Positions 10,334 through 21,789 of a stretch of DNA of 64,000 bases are shown piece by piece. Under the pieces are notes generated by a model. The model ran no database searches and had not been told where the DNA came from. It worked only from the letters and a program-made list of their open reading frames with translations. The DNA lies in contig NC_092805.1 in the NCBI RefSeq assembly GCF_040954645.1, positions 70,231,186 to 70,295,185 of the forward strand, given 5' to 3'. Made by a program: the position numbers and the translations under genes. The DNA is from Diabrotica undecimpunctata. Taxonomy: Eukaryota; Arthropoda; Insecta; Coleoptera; Chrysomelidae. Position 1 is the first letter of the stretch; each line of letters begins with the position of its first letter.

Positions 10334-12240
10334 ATTTATTACAGAACTATTGTCAAGCCACAACACAAAACATCTTCTAGAGGAAAGAAGAAAACTTAGG
10401 GAAAATCAGGATCATAACCAAAATGAACTAAGAATTTTGAATAAGACAATTAAAAAGGAAGTTAGAAAAGATCTGAGACGATACAATACGATGGAAATAA
10501 CTAGAGTAATAGAAGAAAACAAAAGCTTGAAAGTACTCAGACAAAGCATGTCCATTGGAAGAAAAAACGTCCACAAATTAAGAAATGAAAAGGGGCAAAT
10601 CATTGAGGATAGAATTCAAATTATGAATACGATAGAGAGTTTTTATAGACAACTATACAAAGAACAGCAATGTAACCGGAGTGGATCATTACCAAAGATA
10701 ATCAATCAGGGATCTGAAATTTTACCGGACGTAACACCCAATGAAGTTCGAAGGTCAGTGCAAGAAATGAAAAACAATAAGTCCCCCGGAGGCGATGAAA
10801 TAGTGGCAGATGCCTTGAAGGTGGCTGGAAAAAGATTATGGCAGGTCCTTGCCAAACTATTCACTAGATGTTTGCAGGAAGCAATAACACCAACCCAGTG
10901 GTATAACGCAGAAATTATCATACTTCATAAAAAAGGGGATGCTACCGACCTCAGGAATTACAGGCCCATAAGTCTACTTTCACATATTTATAAACTATTT
11001 ACAAAAATAATTACGAAACGACTAGAAAATAAATTGGAATTTTATCAGCCCATAGAACAGGCGGGTTTTAGAAAAGGCTATGGAACAAACGATCACCTAC
11101 TGGTAATAAAAAATCTTATAGAAAAATGCACTGAATATAATAAATCACTAGCTTTAAAATTTGTCGACTATGAAAAGGCATTCGACACCGTAAATCAACA
11201 AAAAATGTTGGAAGCCTTGACAGAATGCCGAATTGACTATCGGTATATAAATATAATTAAACATATATACCAAAACGCAACAGCCAGTGTTAGAGTGGGT
11301 GATCGTCAAACCCAGAAATTCCCGATACAACGTGGAGTACGCCAGGGGGACACCATATCGCCGAAACTGTTCACTACGCTTTTGGAATATATATGTAAAA
11401 GGGCAAAACTGACCGACAAGGGCATAAACATAAACGGAGAAAAGCTTAGCCATCTAAGGTTTGCAGATGATATTGTACTAATAGCTGATAGGATAGATGA
11501 GGCCAAAGAACTTTTAAATCAGCTCTACCTTTCCTCGCTAGAAGGGGGATTGAAAATAAATATATCTAAAACCCAGATGATGACAAATCTTGTAGTCAGC
11601 GAAGATATATGCGTAGGAACAAGATCCATAGACCAGGTAATGGCCTATAAATACCTAGGTCATGAGATTCGCATAGGAAAAGATAACCAAACCGTTGAGC
11701 TTCTACGTCGTATAAGACTGACTTGGGCAGCCTTCGGCAAGCTGAACCATATTTTCAAATCGTCTGATATACCAATATGCCTTAAAAGAAAAACGTTTAA
11801 TCAGTGTGTTTTGCCAGTGTTAACTTACGGTGCCGAAACGTTGACCATGACAAGGAGAACAGTTCAAAAGATCCGTGTGTGTCAAAGGGCGATGGAGCGT
11901 GCTATGTTGGGCGTTTCACTACGAGACAAGATCCCAAATCGCCAGCTACGACAAAGAACAGGAGTGGCTGATGCAGTAGAGAGAGTAGCAACACTGAAAT
12001 AGAACTGGGCAGGTCACGTGGCTCGAATGACAGATAATAGATGGACAAAGCGGATACTGGAATGGAGACCAAGAGATGATGCCTACCGAAGCAGAGGTCG
12101 TCCACCAACACGTTGGACTGACGATCTAAAACGTTGTCATAGGAATTGGATGCAAGAGGCACAAGATCGAAATAGATAGAAAATTATGGGGGAGATCTAT
12201 GTCCAGCAGTGGATAAGCGAAGATTGAATGTTGATGATTG
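10334..12240 (+). mobile_element. RTE-clade non-LTR retrotransposon, 5'-truncated
   Basis: Plus-strand 3' portion of an RTE-type element: the reverse transcriptase and C-terminal domain are present, the endonuclease is missing, and the 3' end has the short TGAATGTTGATGATTG tail typical of RTE. It sits only some 25 bases after the ATT tail of the preceding element. Confidence 0.88.
10342..12179 (+). pseudogene. RTE reverse transcriptase with one premature TAG
   Basis: Reverse transcriptase of an RTE element. The order is HHLLEERRKL-like linker, then LRNYRPISLLSHIYKLFTK (about 10952), KFVDYEKAFDTVN (about 11158, catalytic Asp), RGVRQGDTISPKLF (about 11332) and LRFADDIVLIAD (about 11455). The C-terminal part has AYKYLGHEIR, CVLPVLTYGAETLT and, after a TAG at 12000-12002, NWAGHVARM and RGRPPTRWTDDLKR, ending at TAG 12177-12179. 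The TAG at 12000 replaces a position where the family normally has Trp (LKWNWAGHV-like), so a single TGG to TAG transition explains it. No ATG opens the frame because the 5' end is lost. Confidence 0.9.
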
Positions 12241-12482
12241 TCAATTTTACACTGTACCTGTACTATTCTACCGAACAGTATAGTTCTTGAGATTTACTTC
12301 AAATGGAACAGTTGACTGTTGACGCTTCGTACCACTTATCAGAGTTGGTTTTATTATATATACAACTCGAAATGAAATTTTATTAAAGAAAAGTTTCCTT
12401 CTTTAGGATATTTAAAAAAATCTTCTAGATTTGGAGAGGGAGGTCTCGACTGTAGAAGGTCGGAAAATTCTGCATCGTTTAA
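12241..12482. other. Intergenic, no feature recognised
   Basis: AT-rich stretch after the RTE tail. No ORF, RNA gene or repeat boundary could be supported. Confidence 0.4.
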
Positions 12483-13060
12483 TCAATTTACTCTGTGTCC
12501 ATAAATTCATCTTCCTCTTTAGATGATGATGATGAAGACTCTTCTAATAGCTTCTTTCTTTTCTCATTTTTTTTTTCTATCAGTTACTTATATTGCTGCC
12601 TGTTTTTTTTTGTAACTCATCTTTTTTGGTTTTCTTTTTTTTTCTTTTGTTTTTTTTTGTATTTTTTCTTTATCTTTTTTCTTCCAGTATTTAACCCAAG
12701 CTCCAGCACCTACTGCATGTGGAAGCTTTATACTTCTTCTACTTCTTTCTCCCTTTTTAAATGGTGATTGTGTTGTCAAGTAATACAGTCGGCAAAAGCA
12801 GGACTTACCCCTGTTTGAATAGACCCACCAGATTTTGGCGTAGCGAACGACTCTTACATAAAAGTTGACTGTGGATAATTTTCTTTACTCTGCTGTTTAT
12901 TTTCTTCAAGTTATGTCTGGATACTAGTATTCCGTTCATTTTCATTAAAATATGATTTGAAATTAACCTGGGCGATATTTAATTCATTATTTTCATTTTG
13001 AGTTGGAGTGATTTCAGAATTTAAGTGCCGGTACTTTCTGCTACTACCTATTTATTTATT
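12483..13060 (-). pseudogene. Possible pogo/Tigger-like transposase C-terminal relic
   Basis: Reading the minus strand from about 13055, a low-quality frame with two stops and a shift shows HLNSEITPTQNENN, then FATPKSGGSIQTG, then IKLPHAVGAGAWVKYW followed by a long Lys/Glu-rich run and a Ser/Glu/Asp-rich acidic tail. A hydrophobic AWVKY block followed by a charged Lys/Glu coil is common after the DDE domain in pogo/Tigger (CENP-B-like) transposases. The DDE core is not in the window. The plus strand of this area is only a T-rich mirror. Assignment is tentative; a Lys-rich low-complexity relic of another gene would also fit. Confidence 0.35.
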
Positions 13061-13064
13061 TATC

Positions 13065-13933
13065 GTATGGCAATTACAACACATTTAGAACAAATACACA
13101 AACACTAGTAATATAGGTATTTGACAAACTTTAAATAGTTACAAACAAACATCAAATGTATTGATATAATCAATTGACTCTGAAGTTGCAAACAGGAAGT
13201 CTTCAGGGCTACCATTGTAGGATCTTGAGGGACACTCTTCAATAATGTGGTCGATTGTTTGGTTGTCCACACAGTCACATTGAGGAGACGGGTTCTTTCC
13301 CCATTTATGTAGCATGTATGCACATCTGCCATGTCTGGTTCGGATCCTATTTAGAGTGGACCATGTTTTGCGTGGAAGATCAAAACCTGGTGGCTTGTGG
13401 GTAATTCAGGGCATGTTATTTTGCCATTCGTTCCATTCTTGGGACCATGCATTCATGGTGTTGAACTCCTCATGTATCATTCTTGCCGTTTTCATTGGTG
13501 GTTTTCTAGAACGGAGACGGGTATTTCATGCATCCTCGGTATCTTGGTGGATCGGCAGGTTTATATTGTTCATGATCTTTTTGTGTTCACGTGTAAGTGC
13601 GTCGACTCGTCGTAAATGTGTAGGTGGGATGTGACTTAATACTGGAAGCCATTGGGTGGGAGTTGATTTAATTGTACCAGCTATCATCCTCATAGTGCTG
13701 TGCAGCTGATTGTCGACCTTTTTTACGTGTGGACTGTGTAGCCAGACTAGAGCACAATATTCAGCGGTCGACAAAACAAGGGCTAAGGCAGTAGAGCGGA
13801 TAGTGGAAACCGATGCTCCCCAGGTGGTACCGCAGAGCTTCTGTATAATGTAATTTCTTGTACTCAACTTTTGGGCAGTTTTTGTTAAATGCTCTTTAAA
13901 TAATAGCGTTCTGTCTAGTGTTACGCCCAGGTA
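13065..13933 (-). pseudogene. Jockey-like ORF2 C-terminal part
   Basis: Continues the reverse transcriptase after the RTE insertion: YLGVTLDRTLLFKEHL at about 13930-13885, then NYIIQKLCGTTWGAS, STAEYCALVWLHS and HLRRVDALTREHKK in an intact 113-codon stretch. A stop near 13526 precedes a shifted tail with CDCVDNQTIDHIIEECP (about 13290-13240), a C-x-C...H...C motif seen at the C terminus of many Jockey-type proteins. It ends close to the TAAA-rich tail. Confidence 0.82.
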
Positions 13934-14242
13934 GCATGATCATCATCAGTAGCTCGACAACCCTTTCTGGGTCCTGGCTTGTTCTAGGATTTCCGCCATT
14001 CTGTTCTGTTCCTAGCTTTGTTTTTCCAGTTGGTAATCTTAAGTATTTTCAGATCTTGTTCCACTTATTCCATGTATCTGAGTTTGGGTCTTCCCTTTGA
14101 CCTTCTTTCTACTGGTGTTTGCCTCATAATATGTTTTGGTGTTCTAGTCTCCAATATTCGTTCAACATGGTCCATCCAGCGCAGACGTCCGATCTTTATG
14201 GATGTTATGATCTCGGGTTCATTGTATGCTGTGTATAGTTCA
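13934..14242 (-). mobile_element. 5'-truncated RTE-type 3' end, inserted with 14-bp target duplication
   Basis: The minus strand encodes the last part of an RTE ORF (SIKIGRLRWMDHVERI, RRSKGRPKLRYME, then DLKILKITNWKNKARNRTEW) and ends in TACTGATGATGATCATG, an RTE-like tail. It is bounded by GTTACGCCCAGGTA (13920-13933) and GTTACGCCCTGGTA (14243-14256), a 14-bp duplication with one mismatch. The host Jockey-like frame resumes across it (KYQGVT before, YLGVTLDRT after). Confidence 0.9.
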
Positions 14243-14256
14243 GTTACGCCCTGGTA

Positions 14257-15600
14257 CTTCGGTGTTTTGTTGTGGGTAAGTGTGGTATTTTCAAACCGTA
14301 TGCTGGGTTCCTTTCCAGCAATTTTATTGTTCAGGTGAAAGCAACTGACTTCTGTTTTGAATGCATTTGGTTGAACTCGCCACTTGTGAAAATATTTGCC
14401 CAATATATATAAGTCTGCCGTCAAAACTTCTTCAGACGTTTCTAGTATTCTGCATCGTGTAGTGAGGGCCCAGTAATCGGCGTATCCGAACTTTCTTGAC
14501 TGTGTTTCCGGCATATCTGCTAGGTATAAGCTAAATAGTAGTGTAGGGAGCACTGACCCCTGTGGTAGGCCATTTTTAAGTTTCTTTCTTGGGCTGATAT
14601 CTGTGCCCATCACTACTTGAAGGCTAGGCTGTAAGCTGCCGAGGGATCAATAAATGCCGTTGAAGTTTTAAGTCTTCTTTGGAAACCCTCTTCGATGTAG
14701 GTGGTGAGTGACATTACCTGGTTTGCACAGCTTCGTTCTGGTCGAAAACCCGCTTGTTCGACTGGGATCACCTGGAACAGTTTTGTACTGATTCTATTAT
14801 ACATAAGCCTTTCTTATAGTTTGTAGGTGGCAGAGAGAAGCGCAATTGGTCTGTAGTTTTTTAGGTTGTCGGCGGTTTTGCCTGGCTATAGTATGGCTAT
14901 TATCTTAGAGCGCTTTAGTTCTTGGGGAATATTTCCAGTTTCCATGATGTCTGTGAAAAATCGAGCCAGCCAGACTTTTGTATACTTGCCACAATTTATT
15001 ATGAATTCAGGGTGAATATTATCAAATCCTGATGCTTTTGCTGGCTTAACGTCTTTAAGAGCCTTTGATATGTGTTCGCTGGTGAAGGGGAGGGAATGCT
15101 CCGTTTCTGTGGCTACATGTTTTAAAGTTTTAAGTTCTCTCTTTACGTAGATGGTGTGTCCCATATTTGGTGCCCTGGATGTTTTTACTATATGTGATGC
15201 TACGGCATCTGGCTTTACGGCTGCCTCTCGGCGTTTCGTATGGACACCACTCCCTAATTTTCTTAGTAATGACCATGCCTGTCTGCTTGATTTCTGGAAG
15301 TTTAGACTTTCCACTGTTTCGGTCCACTTTTGGTTTATAGCGGCGTCTAGGCTGTAAAGTAGTTCATCCGCTATTTCTTGGTCGCCAGTTTCAAGAAAGC
15401 TCTGATATAATTCTTCGCTATTTACGACCAGCCAGAGATATATTCTTTGCGATAGCCTCTTGGTATGTGTTTTTTGGCTACACAAAGCATAGGTCGGGGT
15501 TGTATTCCTGCCTCTTCCTGATCTTTGGTATCAAACAAAAGGTACAGGCGTTCGTCTTCTGCCCATTTTATTAAAGCATTCCCATTCGCATCATTAAACC
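14257..15600 (-). pseudogene. Jockey-like ORF2: endonuclease end and reverse transcriptase
   Basis: From about 15597 the minus strand reads NDANGNALIKWAEDERLYLLF, the end of an endonuclease domain, then a shifted region and a 199-codon stretch ending GNIPQELKRSKIIAIL (15485-14886) that is the finger region of the reverse transcriptase. VEQAGFRPERSCANQV follows near 14760. The Asp motif is decayed (TAFIDPSAAY near 14650). NGLPQGSVLPTLLFSLY lies near 14570-14520 and the YADD box is altered to FGYADYWAL near 14490-14465, so the second catalytic Asp is lost. The frame runs to HNKTPKYQGVT at the insertion site. Confidence 0.83.
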
Positions 15601-16555
15601 TTGATCAAATAAGTTTTGATATTTTCCGGTCAATTTTATGCCCGATTAGATGATCAAATCGTGGCTGTTAATTAAACTTTCGTAAGTTATTTCATATTAT
15701 TTTATGTATATCTAATTATGTCCTCTCGTTCAAGCAAAATAGTTTTTTGTCCAACTTTCTTATACTCAAAGCCCAAATCATTTAAAAAAGTGTGTTAAGT
15801 TGGACATGTAACATTAGGAAGGTTTTCGTCATTATTGATGCCAGAGAGGATCAATTTTAATATAGGTGGGACAGTTTAAATAAAATAATCAAGTATTTTA
15901 TTTACATCTAATCAACGATTGTCTGTAGGTATCATGAAATATATGCTGCGTTCTGTGCAATATAATGCTTATACTCTGCTTGCTTCTACCACAGCTGCAC
16001 TTATATTCATTAAACTGAAGTAGTTTAAAACATTGACAATAATTTTATTTATAATTGAATATCCCACATATAGGTACGTCTCTTTCCAGTATACTGACCA
16101 AAATCCATGTTGCAGCATGGAGCAAAAAATCTTGAAACAAATAACGATTTGTGAAAAATAATAATAAAATGAAATAAATAATGAAAACAAGAAACTGAAA
16201 CGGTGAGGTAACAGTTAAGTTAACAGTTATGGATAAAATCATTTAATATATCATTTATATATCATATCATTTAATATATCATATAATACTGGTACTTTAT
16301 TAATTTTACTGTTAATTAATTTTTTTGTCATTTGGTATTCATGACTTTACTAGGGGTACTTGATGAGTGTTTAATGCAGTGGTTCCCCGTTGCCTTCTGC
16401 ATCCTTACGCCGTTGAACTATATTTCGGTTCATCCGCCTTTAGGGCCAGTTTCAGAACCCCTGAACAAAAGAGTGCCCTTTCACTTACTAACTCATCTGC
16501 CCAAAGCCGTTGTTCAATAAGTGGAGGATTGCTCATACCACACCAAAAGAGGTTA
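15601..16555. other. Gene-poor stretch
   Basis: AT-rich; one moderately GC-richer piece at 16370-16550 has overlapping open frames on the plus strand but no recognisable family. A run of TATCATTTAATATATCAT units around 16240-16285 is a small imperfect repeat. No gene supported. Confidence 0.4.
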
Positions 16556-16560
16556 AAAAA

Positions 16561-16945
16561 GAAATACACTAACTAATTAAAAAGGTCCCCGACTACGATC
16601 TGATAACTGGGCAGGTCCTTAAGGAGCTACCTAAAAAGACCCTGGTTAAACTTAACAATCTAATTAACGCATCGTTTCGTTTAATTTATGTTCCACAAGT
16701 ATGGAAAGTAGCTAGTAAAATGACGTCATATCGGCCAATATCCTTGCTACCGATTTAGTCAAAACTGTTCGAAAAGCTCTTGCTTAAGAGGCTGAAACTT
16801 ATTATTAAAAAAAGGTGACGCATCCCTGATCACCAATTCGAAATCAGTACTCTACAATTGATTAAGTCCACCGAAGGATCTATTGGAGCAAAAGATAAAA
16901 ATGGCCCTTCCTTTCCAATACTCAAAGATTTTATTTTGAAGATGT
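16561..16945 (+). pseudogene. Jockey reverse transcriptase fragment
   Basis: Plus-strand translation reads KKVPDYDLITGQVLKELPKK, then FRLIYVPQVWKVA, then SYRPISLLPI and LFEKLLLKRLK, then IPDHQF and STID-VHR, which is the fingers region of a Jockey reverse transcriptase. About fifteen residues that normally lie between the WK-A block and TSYRP (IPKPGK type) are missing, and three stops occur. The fragment ends before the catalytic Asp. Old relic with no ends visible. Confidence 0.78.
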
Positions 16946-17458
16946 TGCCTGTGTGAGTCCATTTCAAGTAGGTAAAAAAATAAGAATAAGACTTACTCAC
17001 AATTAATTTATTCTACCAGCAACGACCACTTTCGCATACTATAATTTTCTATGCATCTTGAGGTCTTAAGGTACATGGTAAAATAAATGCTAAAATTATA
17101 AAAAGCTCGTATTAGGGTACTGTCCGGTAAAGAATATAAAGTAATTATGCCAATACTATATGTGTGTGATTATTAAATATGACTTTAAAATGGATTGAAT
17201 ACACAAAGTAAAAATTAAGTGAAAAAACACTCTAGTGAAATTGAAATTAAATAAATAAATAATTAATAAATATTACTTAAATGCCGATACAAGAATTATT
17301 ATTTAGTGTTTTAGAAAACATGGTTTAAACTATTATCGTAAACTGGTGACGAGTGATCATCGGTTTTATTGTAAATATTCAACAAATGGAGGGTTAAATT
17401 CTTGAGGGGAACAGATATTAAAAACTAAACTAGGAAATAGGTACAAGGTACAAGTAAT
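16946..17458. other. Intergenic, no feature recognised
   Basis: AT-rich with no supportable ORF or repeat. Confidence 0.4.
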
Positions 17459-17629
17459 AGTACATGTGGGTCACTTGGCATCAGGGTCACTTGGCACCAC
17501 TTGCGGTTTGGCCCGACGCATCCACACTCCCCGACAAACAACCCTGCGGCGCCTGCCACACGCCCCGACACATCGCGCCAACCGCAAGTGGTGCCAAGTG
17601 ACCCTGATGCCAAGTGACCCACATCTACT
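17459..17629. repeat. GC-rich hairpin with arms of about 45 bp (fold-back MITE candidate)
   Basis: The left arm starts at 17464 (ATGTGGGTCACTTGGCA) and the right arm ends at 17624; the two are complementary over about 46 bases with at most one or two mismatches, and pairing can be stretched to 17459/17629. Each arm holds the unit GGGTCACTTGGCA twice in tandem. The 60-base loop is strongly GC-rich against an AT-rich background. An unrelated open frame of 65 codons on the minus strand is a by-product of the GC content. Confidence 0.8.
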
Positions 17630-19493
17630 GTAGGTATTGTGTAGATTGTATGTTAAAATTAATGTGACGTGTTATATTATTTAAAAGTTGTTTATATTTA
17701 TTCAAGAGGTATATTTTGAAAATGTGTGTTAAATTATTAAAACTATTTATTTAGAACAGACAGCACTATGATAATATATAAAAAGGTAGATGTATAAGTA
17801 TTGGGTGTGCAATAACTACAACTTGTAATTAACAAATTATGATGAATCAATTTAGTCTGTATTTGGGCAGAAATTATTGTGATGTCAAACAAAATTACCG
17901 CGATCTTTGTGTACGCTTTCTGCTTTCTCCTACATGCTCCCAGTTCTAACCTAACCTTGAAGCGTTTTGCAGTGTGTATACTTTTTTTTGGCTTTTTATT
18001 TTATATTATTTTTATTGTTTATGAATCATGAATTGAGTAATTAATAAGTTTGCGCCTAAAAAGGCACGTAAAAAGAAAATTCGCAGAAAAATGTCAAAAT
18101 TTTTTTAAGATGGTTGTCTTTCCTTCTATAATAATAAGCTTTGTTGCGAAGAAAAATATAAGACATGAATATTTTCTATTATATGAGTAGTTTCTAGATT
18201 TCAACCGTTTACTAGTTCTGGATTTTTTAGTAAATTGACATCAGGACATTCAAGCTGTAATAGCACCACCTGCATTACAACTCTTGAGGGTAATATCAAG
18301 AATTTTTATGCTCTTTCTATGTAGTGCTAGAAAAACAGAAGCAAGATGCATTTCTATTAAAGTATGTGTGTGCTATGCCTCCCCAGAAAATAAGGTTTAA
18401 CAAAAGAGCAGAAAACCGGACTAGGGGAATGTGGATGGAATTTTCAATATCGAATTTATCTACTACGTCTGTTTGCCAAAAGACTTTTTAACGTTTTGCA
18501 AATTGCGAAGCATAGAGGGGCTGGAATTAAGTTTCACAGCTGATGTGCCGATTGAAACTAGAGGCAGTTTTAGAAAATAGCAGATTTACTTTGATAAGCG
18601 TTAAGCTGTTAATTTCATAAAGCGGCTAACTAATGTAAAATCTCATTATACGAGAGGTAAAAGTTTTCGGCTATACCTCTTAAGTTTTAATGTAGATAAA
18701 TTATCAGTCTTGTACAATGCATCAGTAACCGAAAAACTGCAAATAAAGGATTCCTATTTTCGGCAAATTTTTAACACAGCATTAGATATTAGTTTTGGAA
18801 CTTTAGCTACTAACGAATACGTGTCTATTTGGAAATGAGAGAATGCTTGAAGGTTGAGCAAAATAGCATTAGAATATCACGACGTATTCAAAAAGTACGG
18901 CAAAGTAAAAAAAGCTTGAGGAAAATTGGGTATTTCAAAACTGAGGGGAAATGGCAAAAGCATGCTTAAGAATATCGTAGAATATCGTAGTTGTAGGGGG
19001 TGAAGTAGCCTACAGCAGAGATTTGTGTGTGTGAAAAAATGATGAGCGCTATAAGATGGAAGGTAAGAAGGGTTCCTGTTTCTTGTCTATACCATCTACA
19101 GCGTGTCAATCCAAGTAATATTTTGTTCGTGTCCAGATTATTTATACCAAAATGTGATTATAGTCCTTCTATTTAAGTCCGAAAAATCCCCAGAGAATTT
19201 TCCGGCCATTTCTGACCTTTCGATAATAGTAAAGTTTTAAATTAATTCTGGAACATTACTACTGCCAATACTTTTATAAATAGAATACTTCTTTGTAAAT
19301 AGTCCAAAAAATATAACTGTTTTTTGCTTTTTTAAAGAACAACTGAGTTTCTTATTGAATCCTTGTTATATGGATAATAAAAGTTCGCTACATAATGGCA
19401 ACAATAATAAACTGAAAAACAGAATACGTCACACAACAAAAAACAAATTGCACACGGACATAGTTTAAATGTATAAAATATTTTAAATAATAC
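17630..19493. other. Gene-poor stretch
   Basis: AT-rich, no supportable gene, RNA or element boundary. A block at 18370-19000 has somewhat richer composition and short frames but nothing recognisable. Confidence 0.4.
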
Positions 19494-19614
19494 CTGATTA
19501 AAAATTGGTGAAAATCTTGCAAATTTTTCCTTTTCACGTTTATTTCCTTCTGGGTCTTCATTGCCACTATCTTTTTTTAAGAAGTTAAAAGCTGGAAACA
19601 CTGACAATTGTATT
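19494..19614 (-). other. Candidate internal exon of an unknown host gene
   Basis: On the minus strand a 121-base segment lies between TTTTTTTGCAG (upstream, pyrimidine-rich) and GTATTATTT (downstream donor after AATCAG). One frame is open throughout and gives 40 codons of mixed, protein-like composition including SVFPAFNFLKK, NEDPEGNKREKEKF and ARFSPIFNQ. The frame enters with one spare base and leaves at a codon boundary. No family was recognised, and no second exon is identified nearby, so this may be chance. Confidence 0.35.
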
Positions 19615-20798
19615 CTGCAAAAAAATTAACACACAACTTAAGAACTTAAATTATTATATTATAATACTACATGCAGTTCAAAATTTCACATCATTATCAA
19701 AACTAAGAAAACTATATATTAGTCTATCCCACTAATCAAAAAAAAACTATATAATCCTAATTCCATTCACCTTCAAAAACTCAAACAGTCCAATTTAAAT
19801 AATTCAAATATAGATAATACACCGATAATCAAATTATGAAATTCATAAGTCATATTTAAAATAAAAACTAATACGCAAGTGGAAAGATCGATTCCTTAAA
19901 TTGAAAGAGATGAAATCAACCTCTAAATCTAACAGGTCCAGGCAACCAAGGTAATAATTTCCAGATTTTGACTAGTGTAGATATCTGTTGTGGGAATAGG
20001 GAGATTGTGTTAAACATTAAATACCATGTTTAGAGAAATATTGGGAATCCTATATTTCAAGTATAGAAATTCCACATCTGACTGATGTGCAAGTGGCGAG
20101 AGGATAAATTATTTATTTGTTATTTTATTAGTGTAGTGACAAAACTGCATAGTTTGTTGTAAATAATTATGTACTGTGAAATTTTATTCTTTAACAATGA
20201 CGAGTAGTAATAGCGTAATTGACTCGAATATTTTAACGCCTGAACCTGAATGGGAAAAGGAAACTAACTGGATTAAATTTAGTATAGTACAAAGGAAACT
20301 TATTTTGGCTGGTAAATTAATTCCTTCTTAAGTATATTTTTGTGTATGAATAATTGGAATTTCAGGTGTAAATCATGTAAATCTGATATTAAAGTGAGGC
20401 ATTGAAAAACCGTTGTATATAATGGAGAAACCACGAAACATTTAAATCGTCAAAATCAATTTCTAATAAAGGAGTCCGACACCAATATCGAATAAGCATA
20501 GACGCTTTTTTAATCGATCCTGACAAATTGTAAAATTTAAATAGTAATAACAATCATAAAATTCCTACACTGCACCTTCATACAGTGTTATAGTGTTAGT
20601 TCAATGTGCATCAAAGGAAAAAGATATGTGAGAACATATTTTATTATTAATAAAGTAATCCGTGATCACAGTATCTTAAAAACACGGTACATAAATTATA
20701 CCAGGCATTTATCGATAACAGTTTTTATCTTCAAAGGTTCTTACCAAAACCTGAAGCGAAACAGGTCCGGATTTAAGATAATCAAATAGTCATAAAAA
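19615..20798. other. Gene-poor stretch
   Basis: AT-rich; possibly the 5' UTR of the I-like relic begins near 20600, but nothing marks it. Confidence 0.35.
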
Positions 20799-21535
20799 AT
20801 GGAACTTGATGTTACTGAGAATAACAATGAATTATCCCAATCTACTTCAGAACCATCTTTATCTTACTCAGCTGCAGCCAGTAAACAACAAGAACCAATC
20901 TATCCATCCAAACTACAAGAAATAGTTTTCAATTCTCTCAATAATCTTAAATTAGAAGAATACTTGTTAGCGATAGGCACTCTCGTTAGTCCAAAACATA
21001 TTATTTTTTTACTAAGAATCACCAACAATCGTATCTGTATTTATTTCTCAAGCAAACAAATCATAGATGATTTTTTTTCAAATAATAAAGGTTTCGTCAC
21101 TGTAAACAGTATCCCACTATCCCGCATAAGATAATAGAGAAAGAACTTTTATCTTTAGGTCTAATTTAACTTCATTAATGTCATTTTTGCGAATAGACAC
21201 CACCAATCGGGAATACAAACATGTAATTAGATTCCGCCGACATATTTACATATCCCCACCCACAATCCCAATTCACGATTTCATTGTTATAACGTATGAT
21301 GACATTGACAATCGATTTTTTAACGCTAGACAACATATGTTTCCATTGAAAACAACATAGCCACATTTCCAGTAGTTGCTCAGTAACTGTAAATAACTCA
21401 GATACAGCTGTACCAGCTACTACATTTTCAAACAAAAATGAATCTACTACAGTATCTTCAGCAGCAACGACTGTTATGACACCTTTAACAACGGGTACTT
21501 CTACAAATATATCAAATACCTTAACGTCATCTTAA
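20799..21535 (+). pseudogene. I-like non-LTR element gag (ORF1), copy C
   Basis: Starts ATG at 20799 (MELDVTENNNELSQ). The block LEEYLLAIGTL, IIFLLRITNNRICIYFSS (about 20956-21053) matches the N-terminal part of the two gags at 55270-56582 and 60181-60882, and after a shift FLRIDTTNREYKHVIRFRRHIYI (21184-21252) matches their FRR block. The frame stops at 21358; a Ser/Thr-rich tail can be followed in another frame to about 21535. The zinc knuckle is not preserved. It belongs to the same broad family as copies A and B and is the most decayed. Confidence 0.72.
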
Positions 21536-21789
21536 AAAACATCATCTACAACCCACTTAATAACGGACGATACATACTACTGTTAATGCTACTCTTAATG
21601 TCTAAAATAAATATATACACTTCACCAACCATATCATTCCACACAAGCATTACTAAACAGTCTTTATATTCCAGTCTACACCATAATTCTAGCTCTCTTA
21701 ATAAAAATGCAGACTGCCTGGCACCACAAGAATTTAGCATGTTTATGTTTAATATTGCAAGGCAATTCCAATTCACCGAAAACGTATTG

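Larger units (their letters stand above)
13045..15600 (-). mobile_element. Jockey-like non-LTR retrotransposon, interrupted by an RTE end
   Basis: Minus-strand ORF2 remnants in order from high to low coordinates: end of endonuclease, reverse transcriptase, C-terminal region with a CCHC-like motif, and a 3' tail of TAAA repeats near 13045-13065. A 309-bp insertion at 13934-14242 separates the reverse transcriptase from the C-terminal domain. 5' truncated near 15600. Confidence 0.85.

Noticed and set aside
12495..12767. 90-codon plus-strand frame rich in Phe and Ser
   Set aside because: It is the mirror of a Lys/Glu-rich minus-strand frame that looks more like a real protein remnant; the plus frame is a T-run by-product.
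16332..16576. Two overlapping frames as a host gene
   Set aside because: No domain, overlapping frames over the same bases, and no splice context.
17425..17622. 65-codon open frame on the minus strand in the GC-rich hairpin
   Set aside because: The frame follows from the high GC content; its first and last parts are simply the two arms of the palindrome translated, and no domain is seen.
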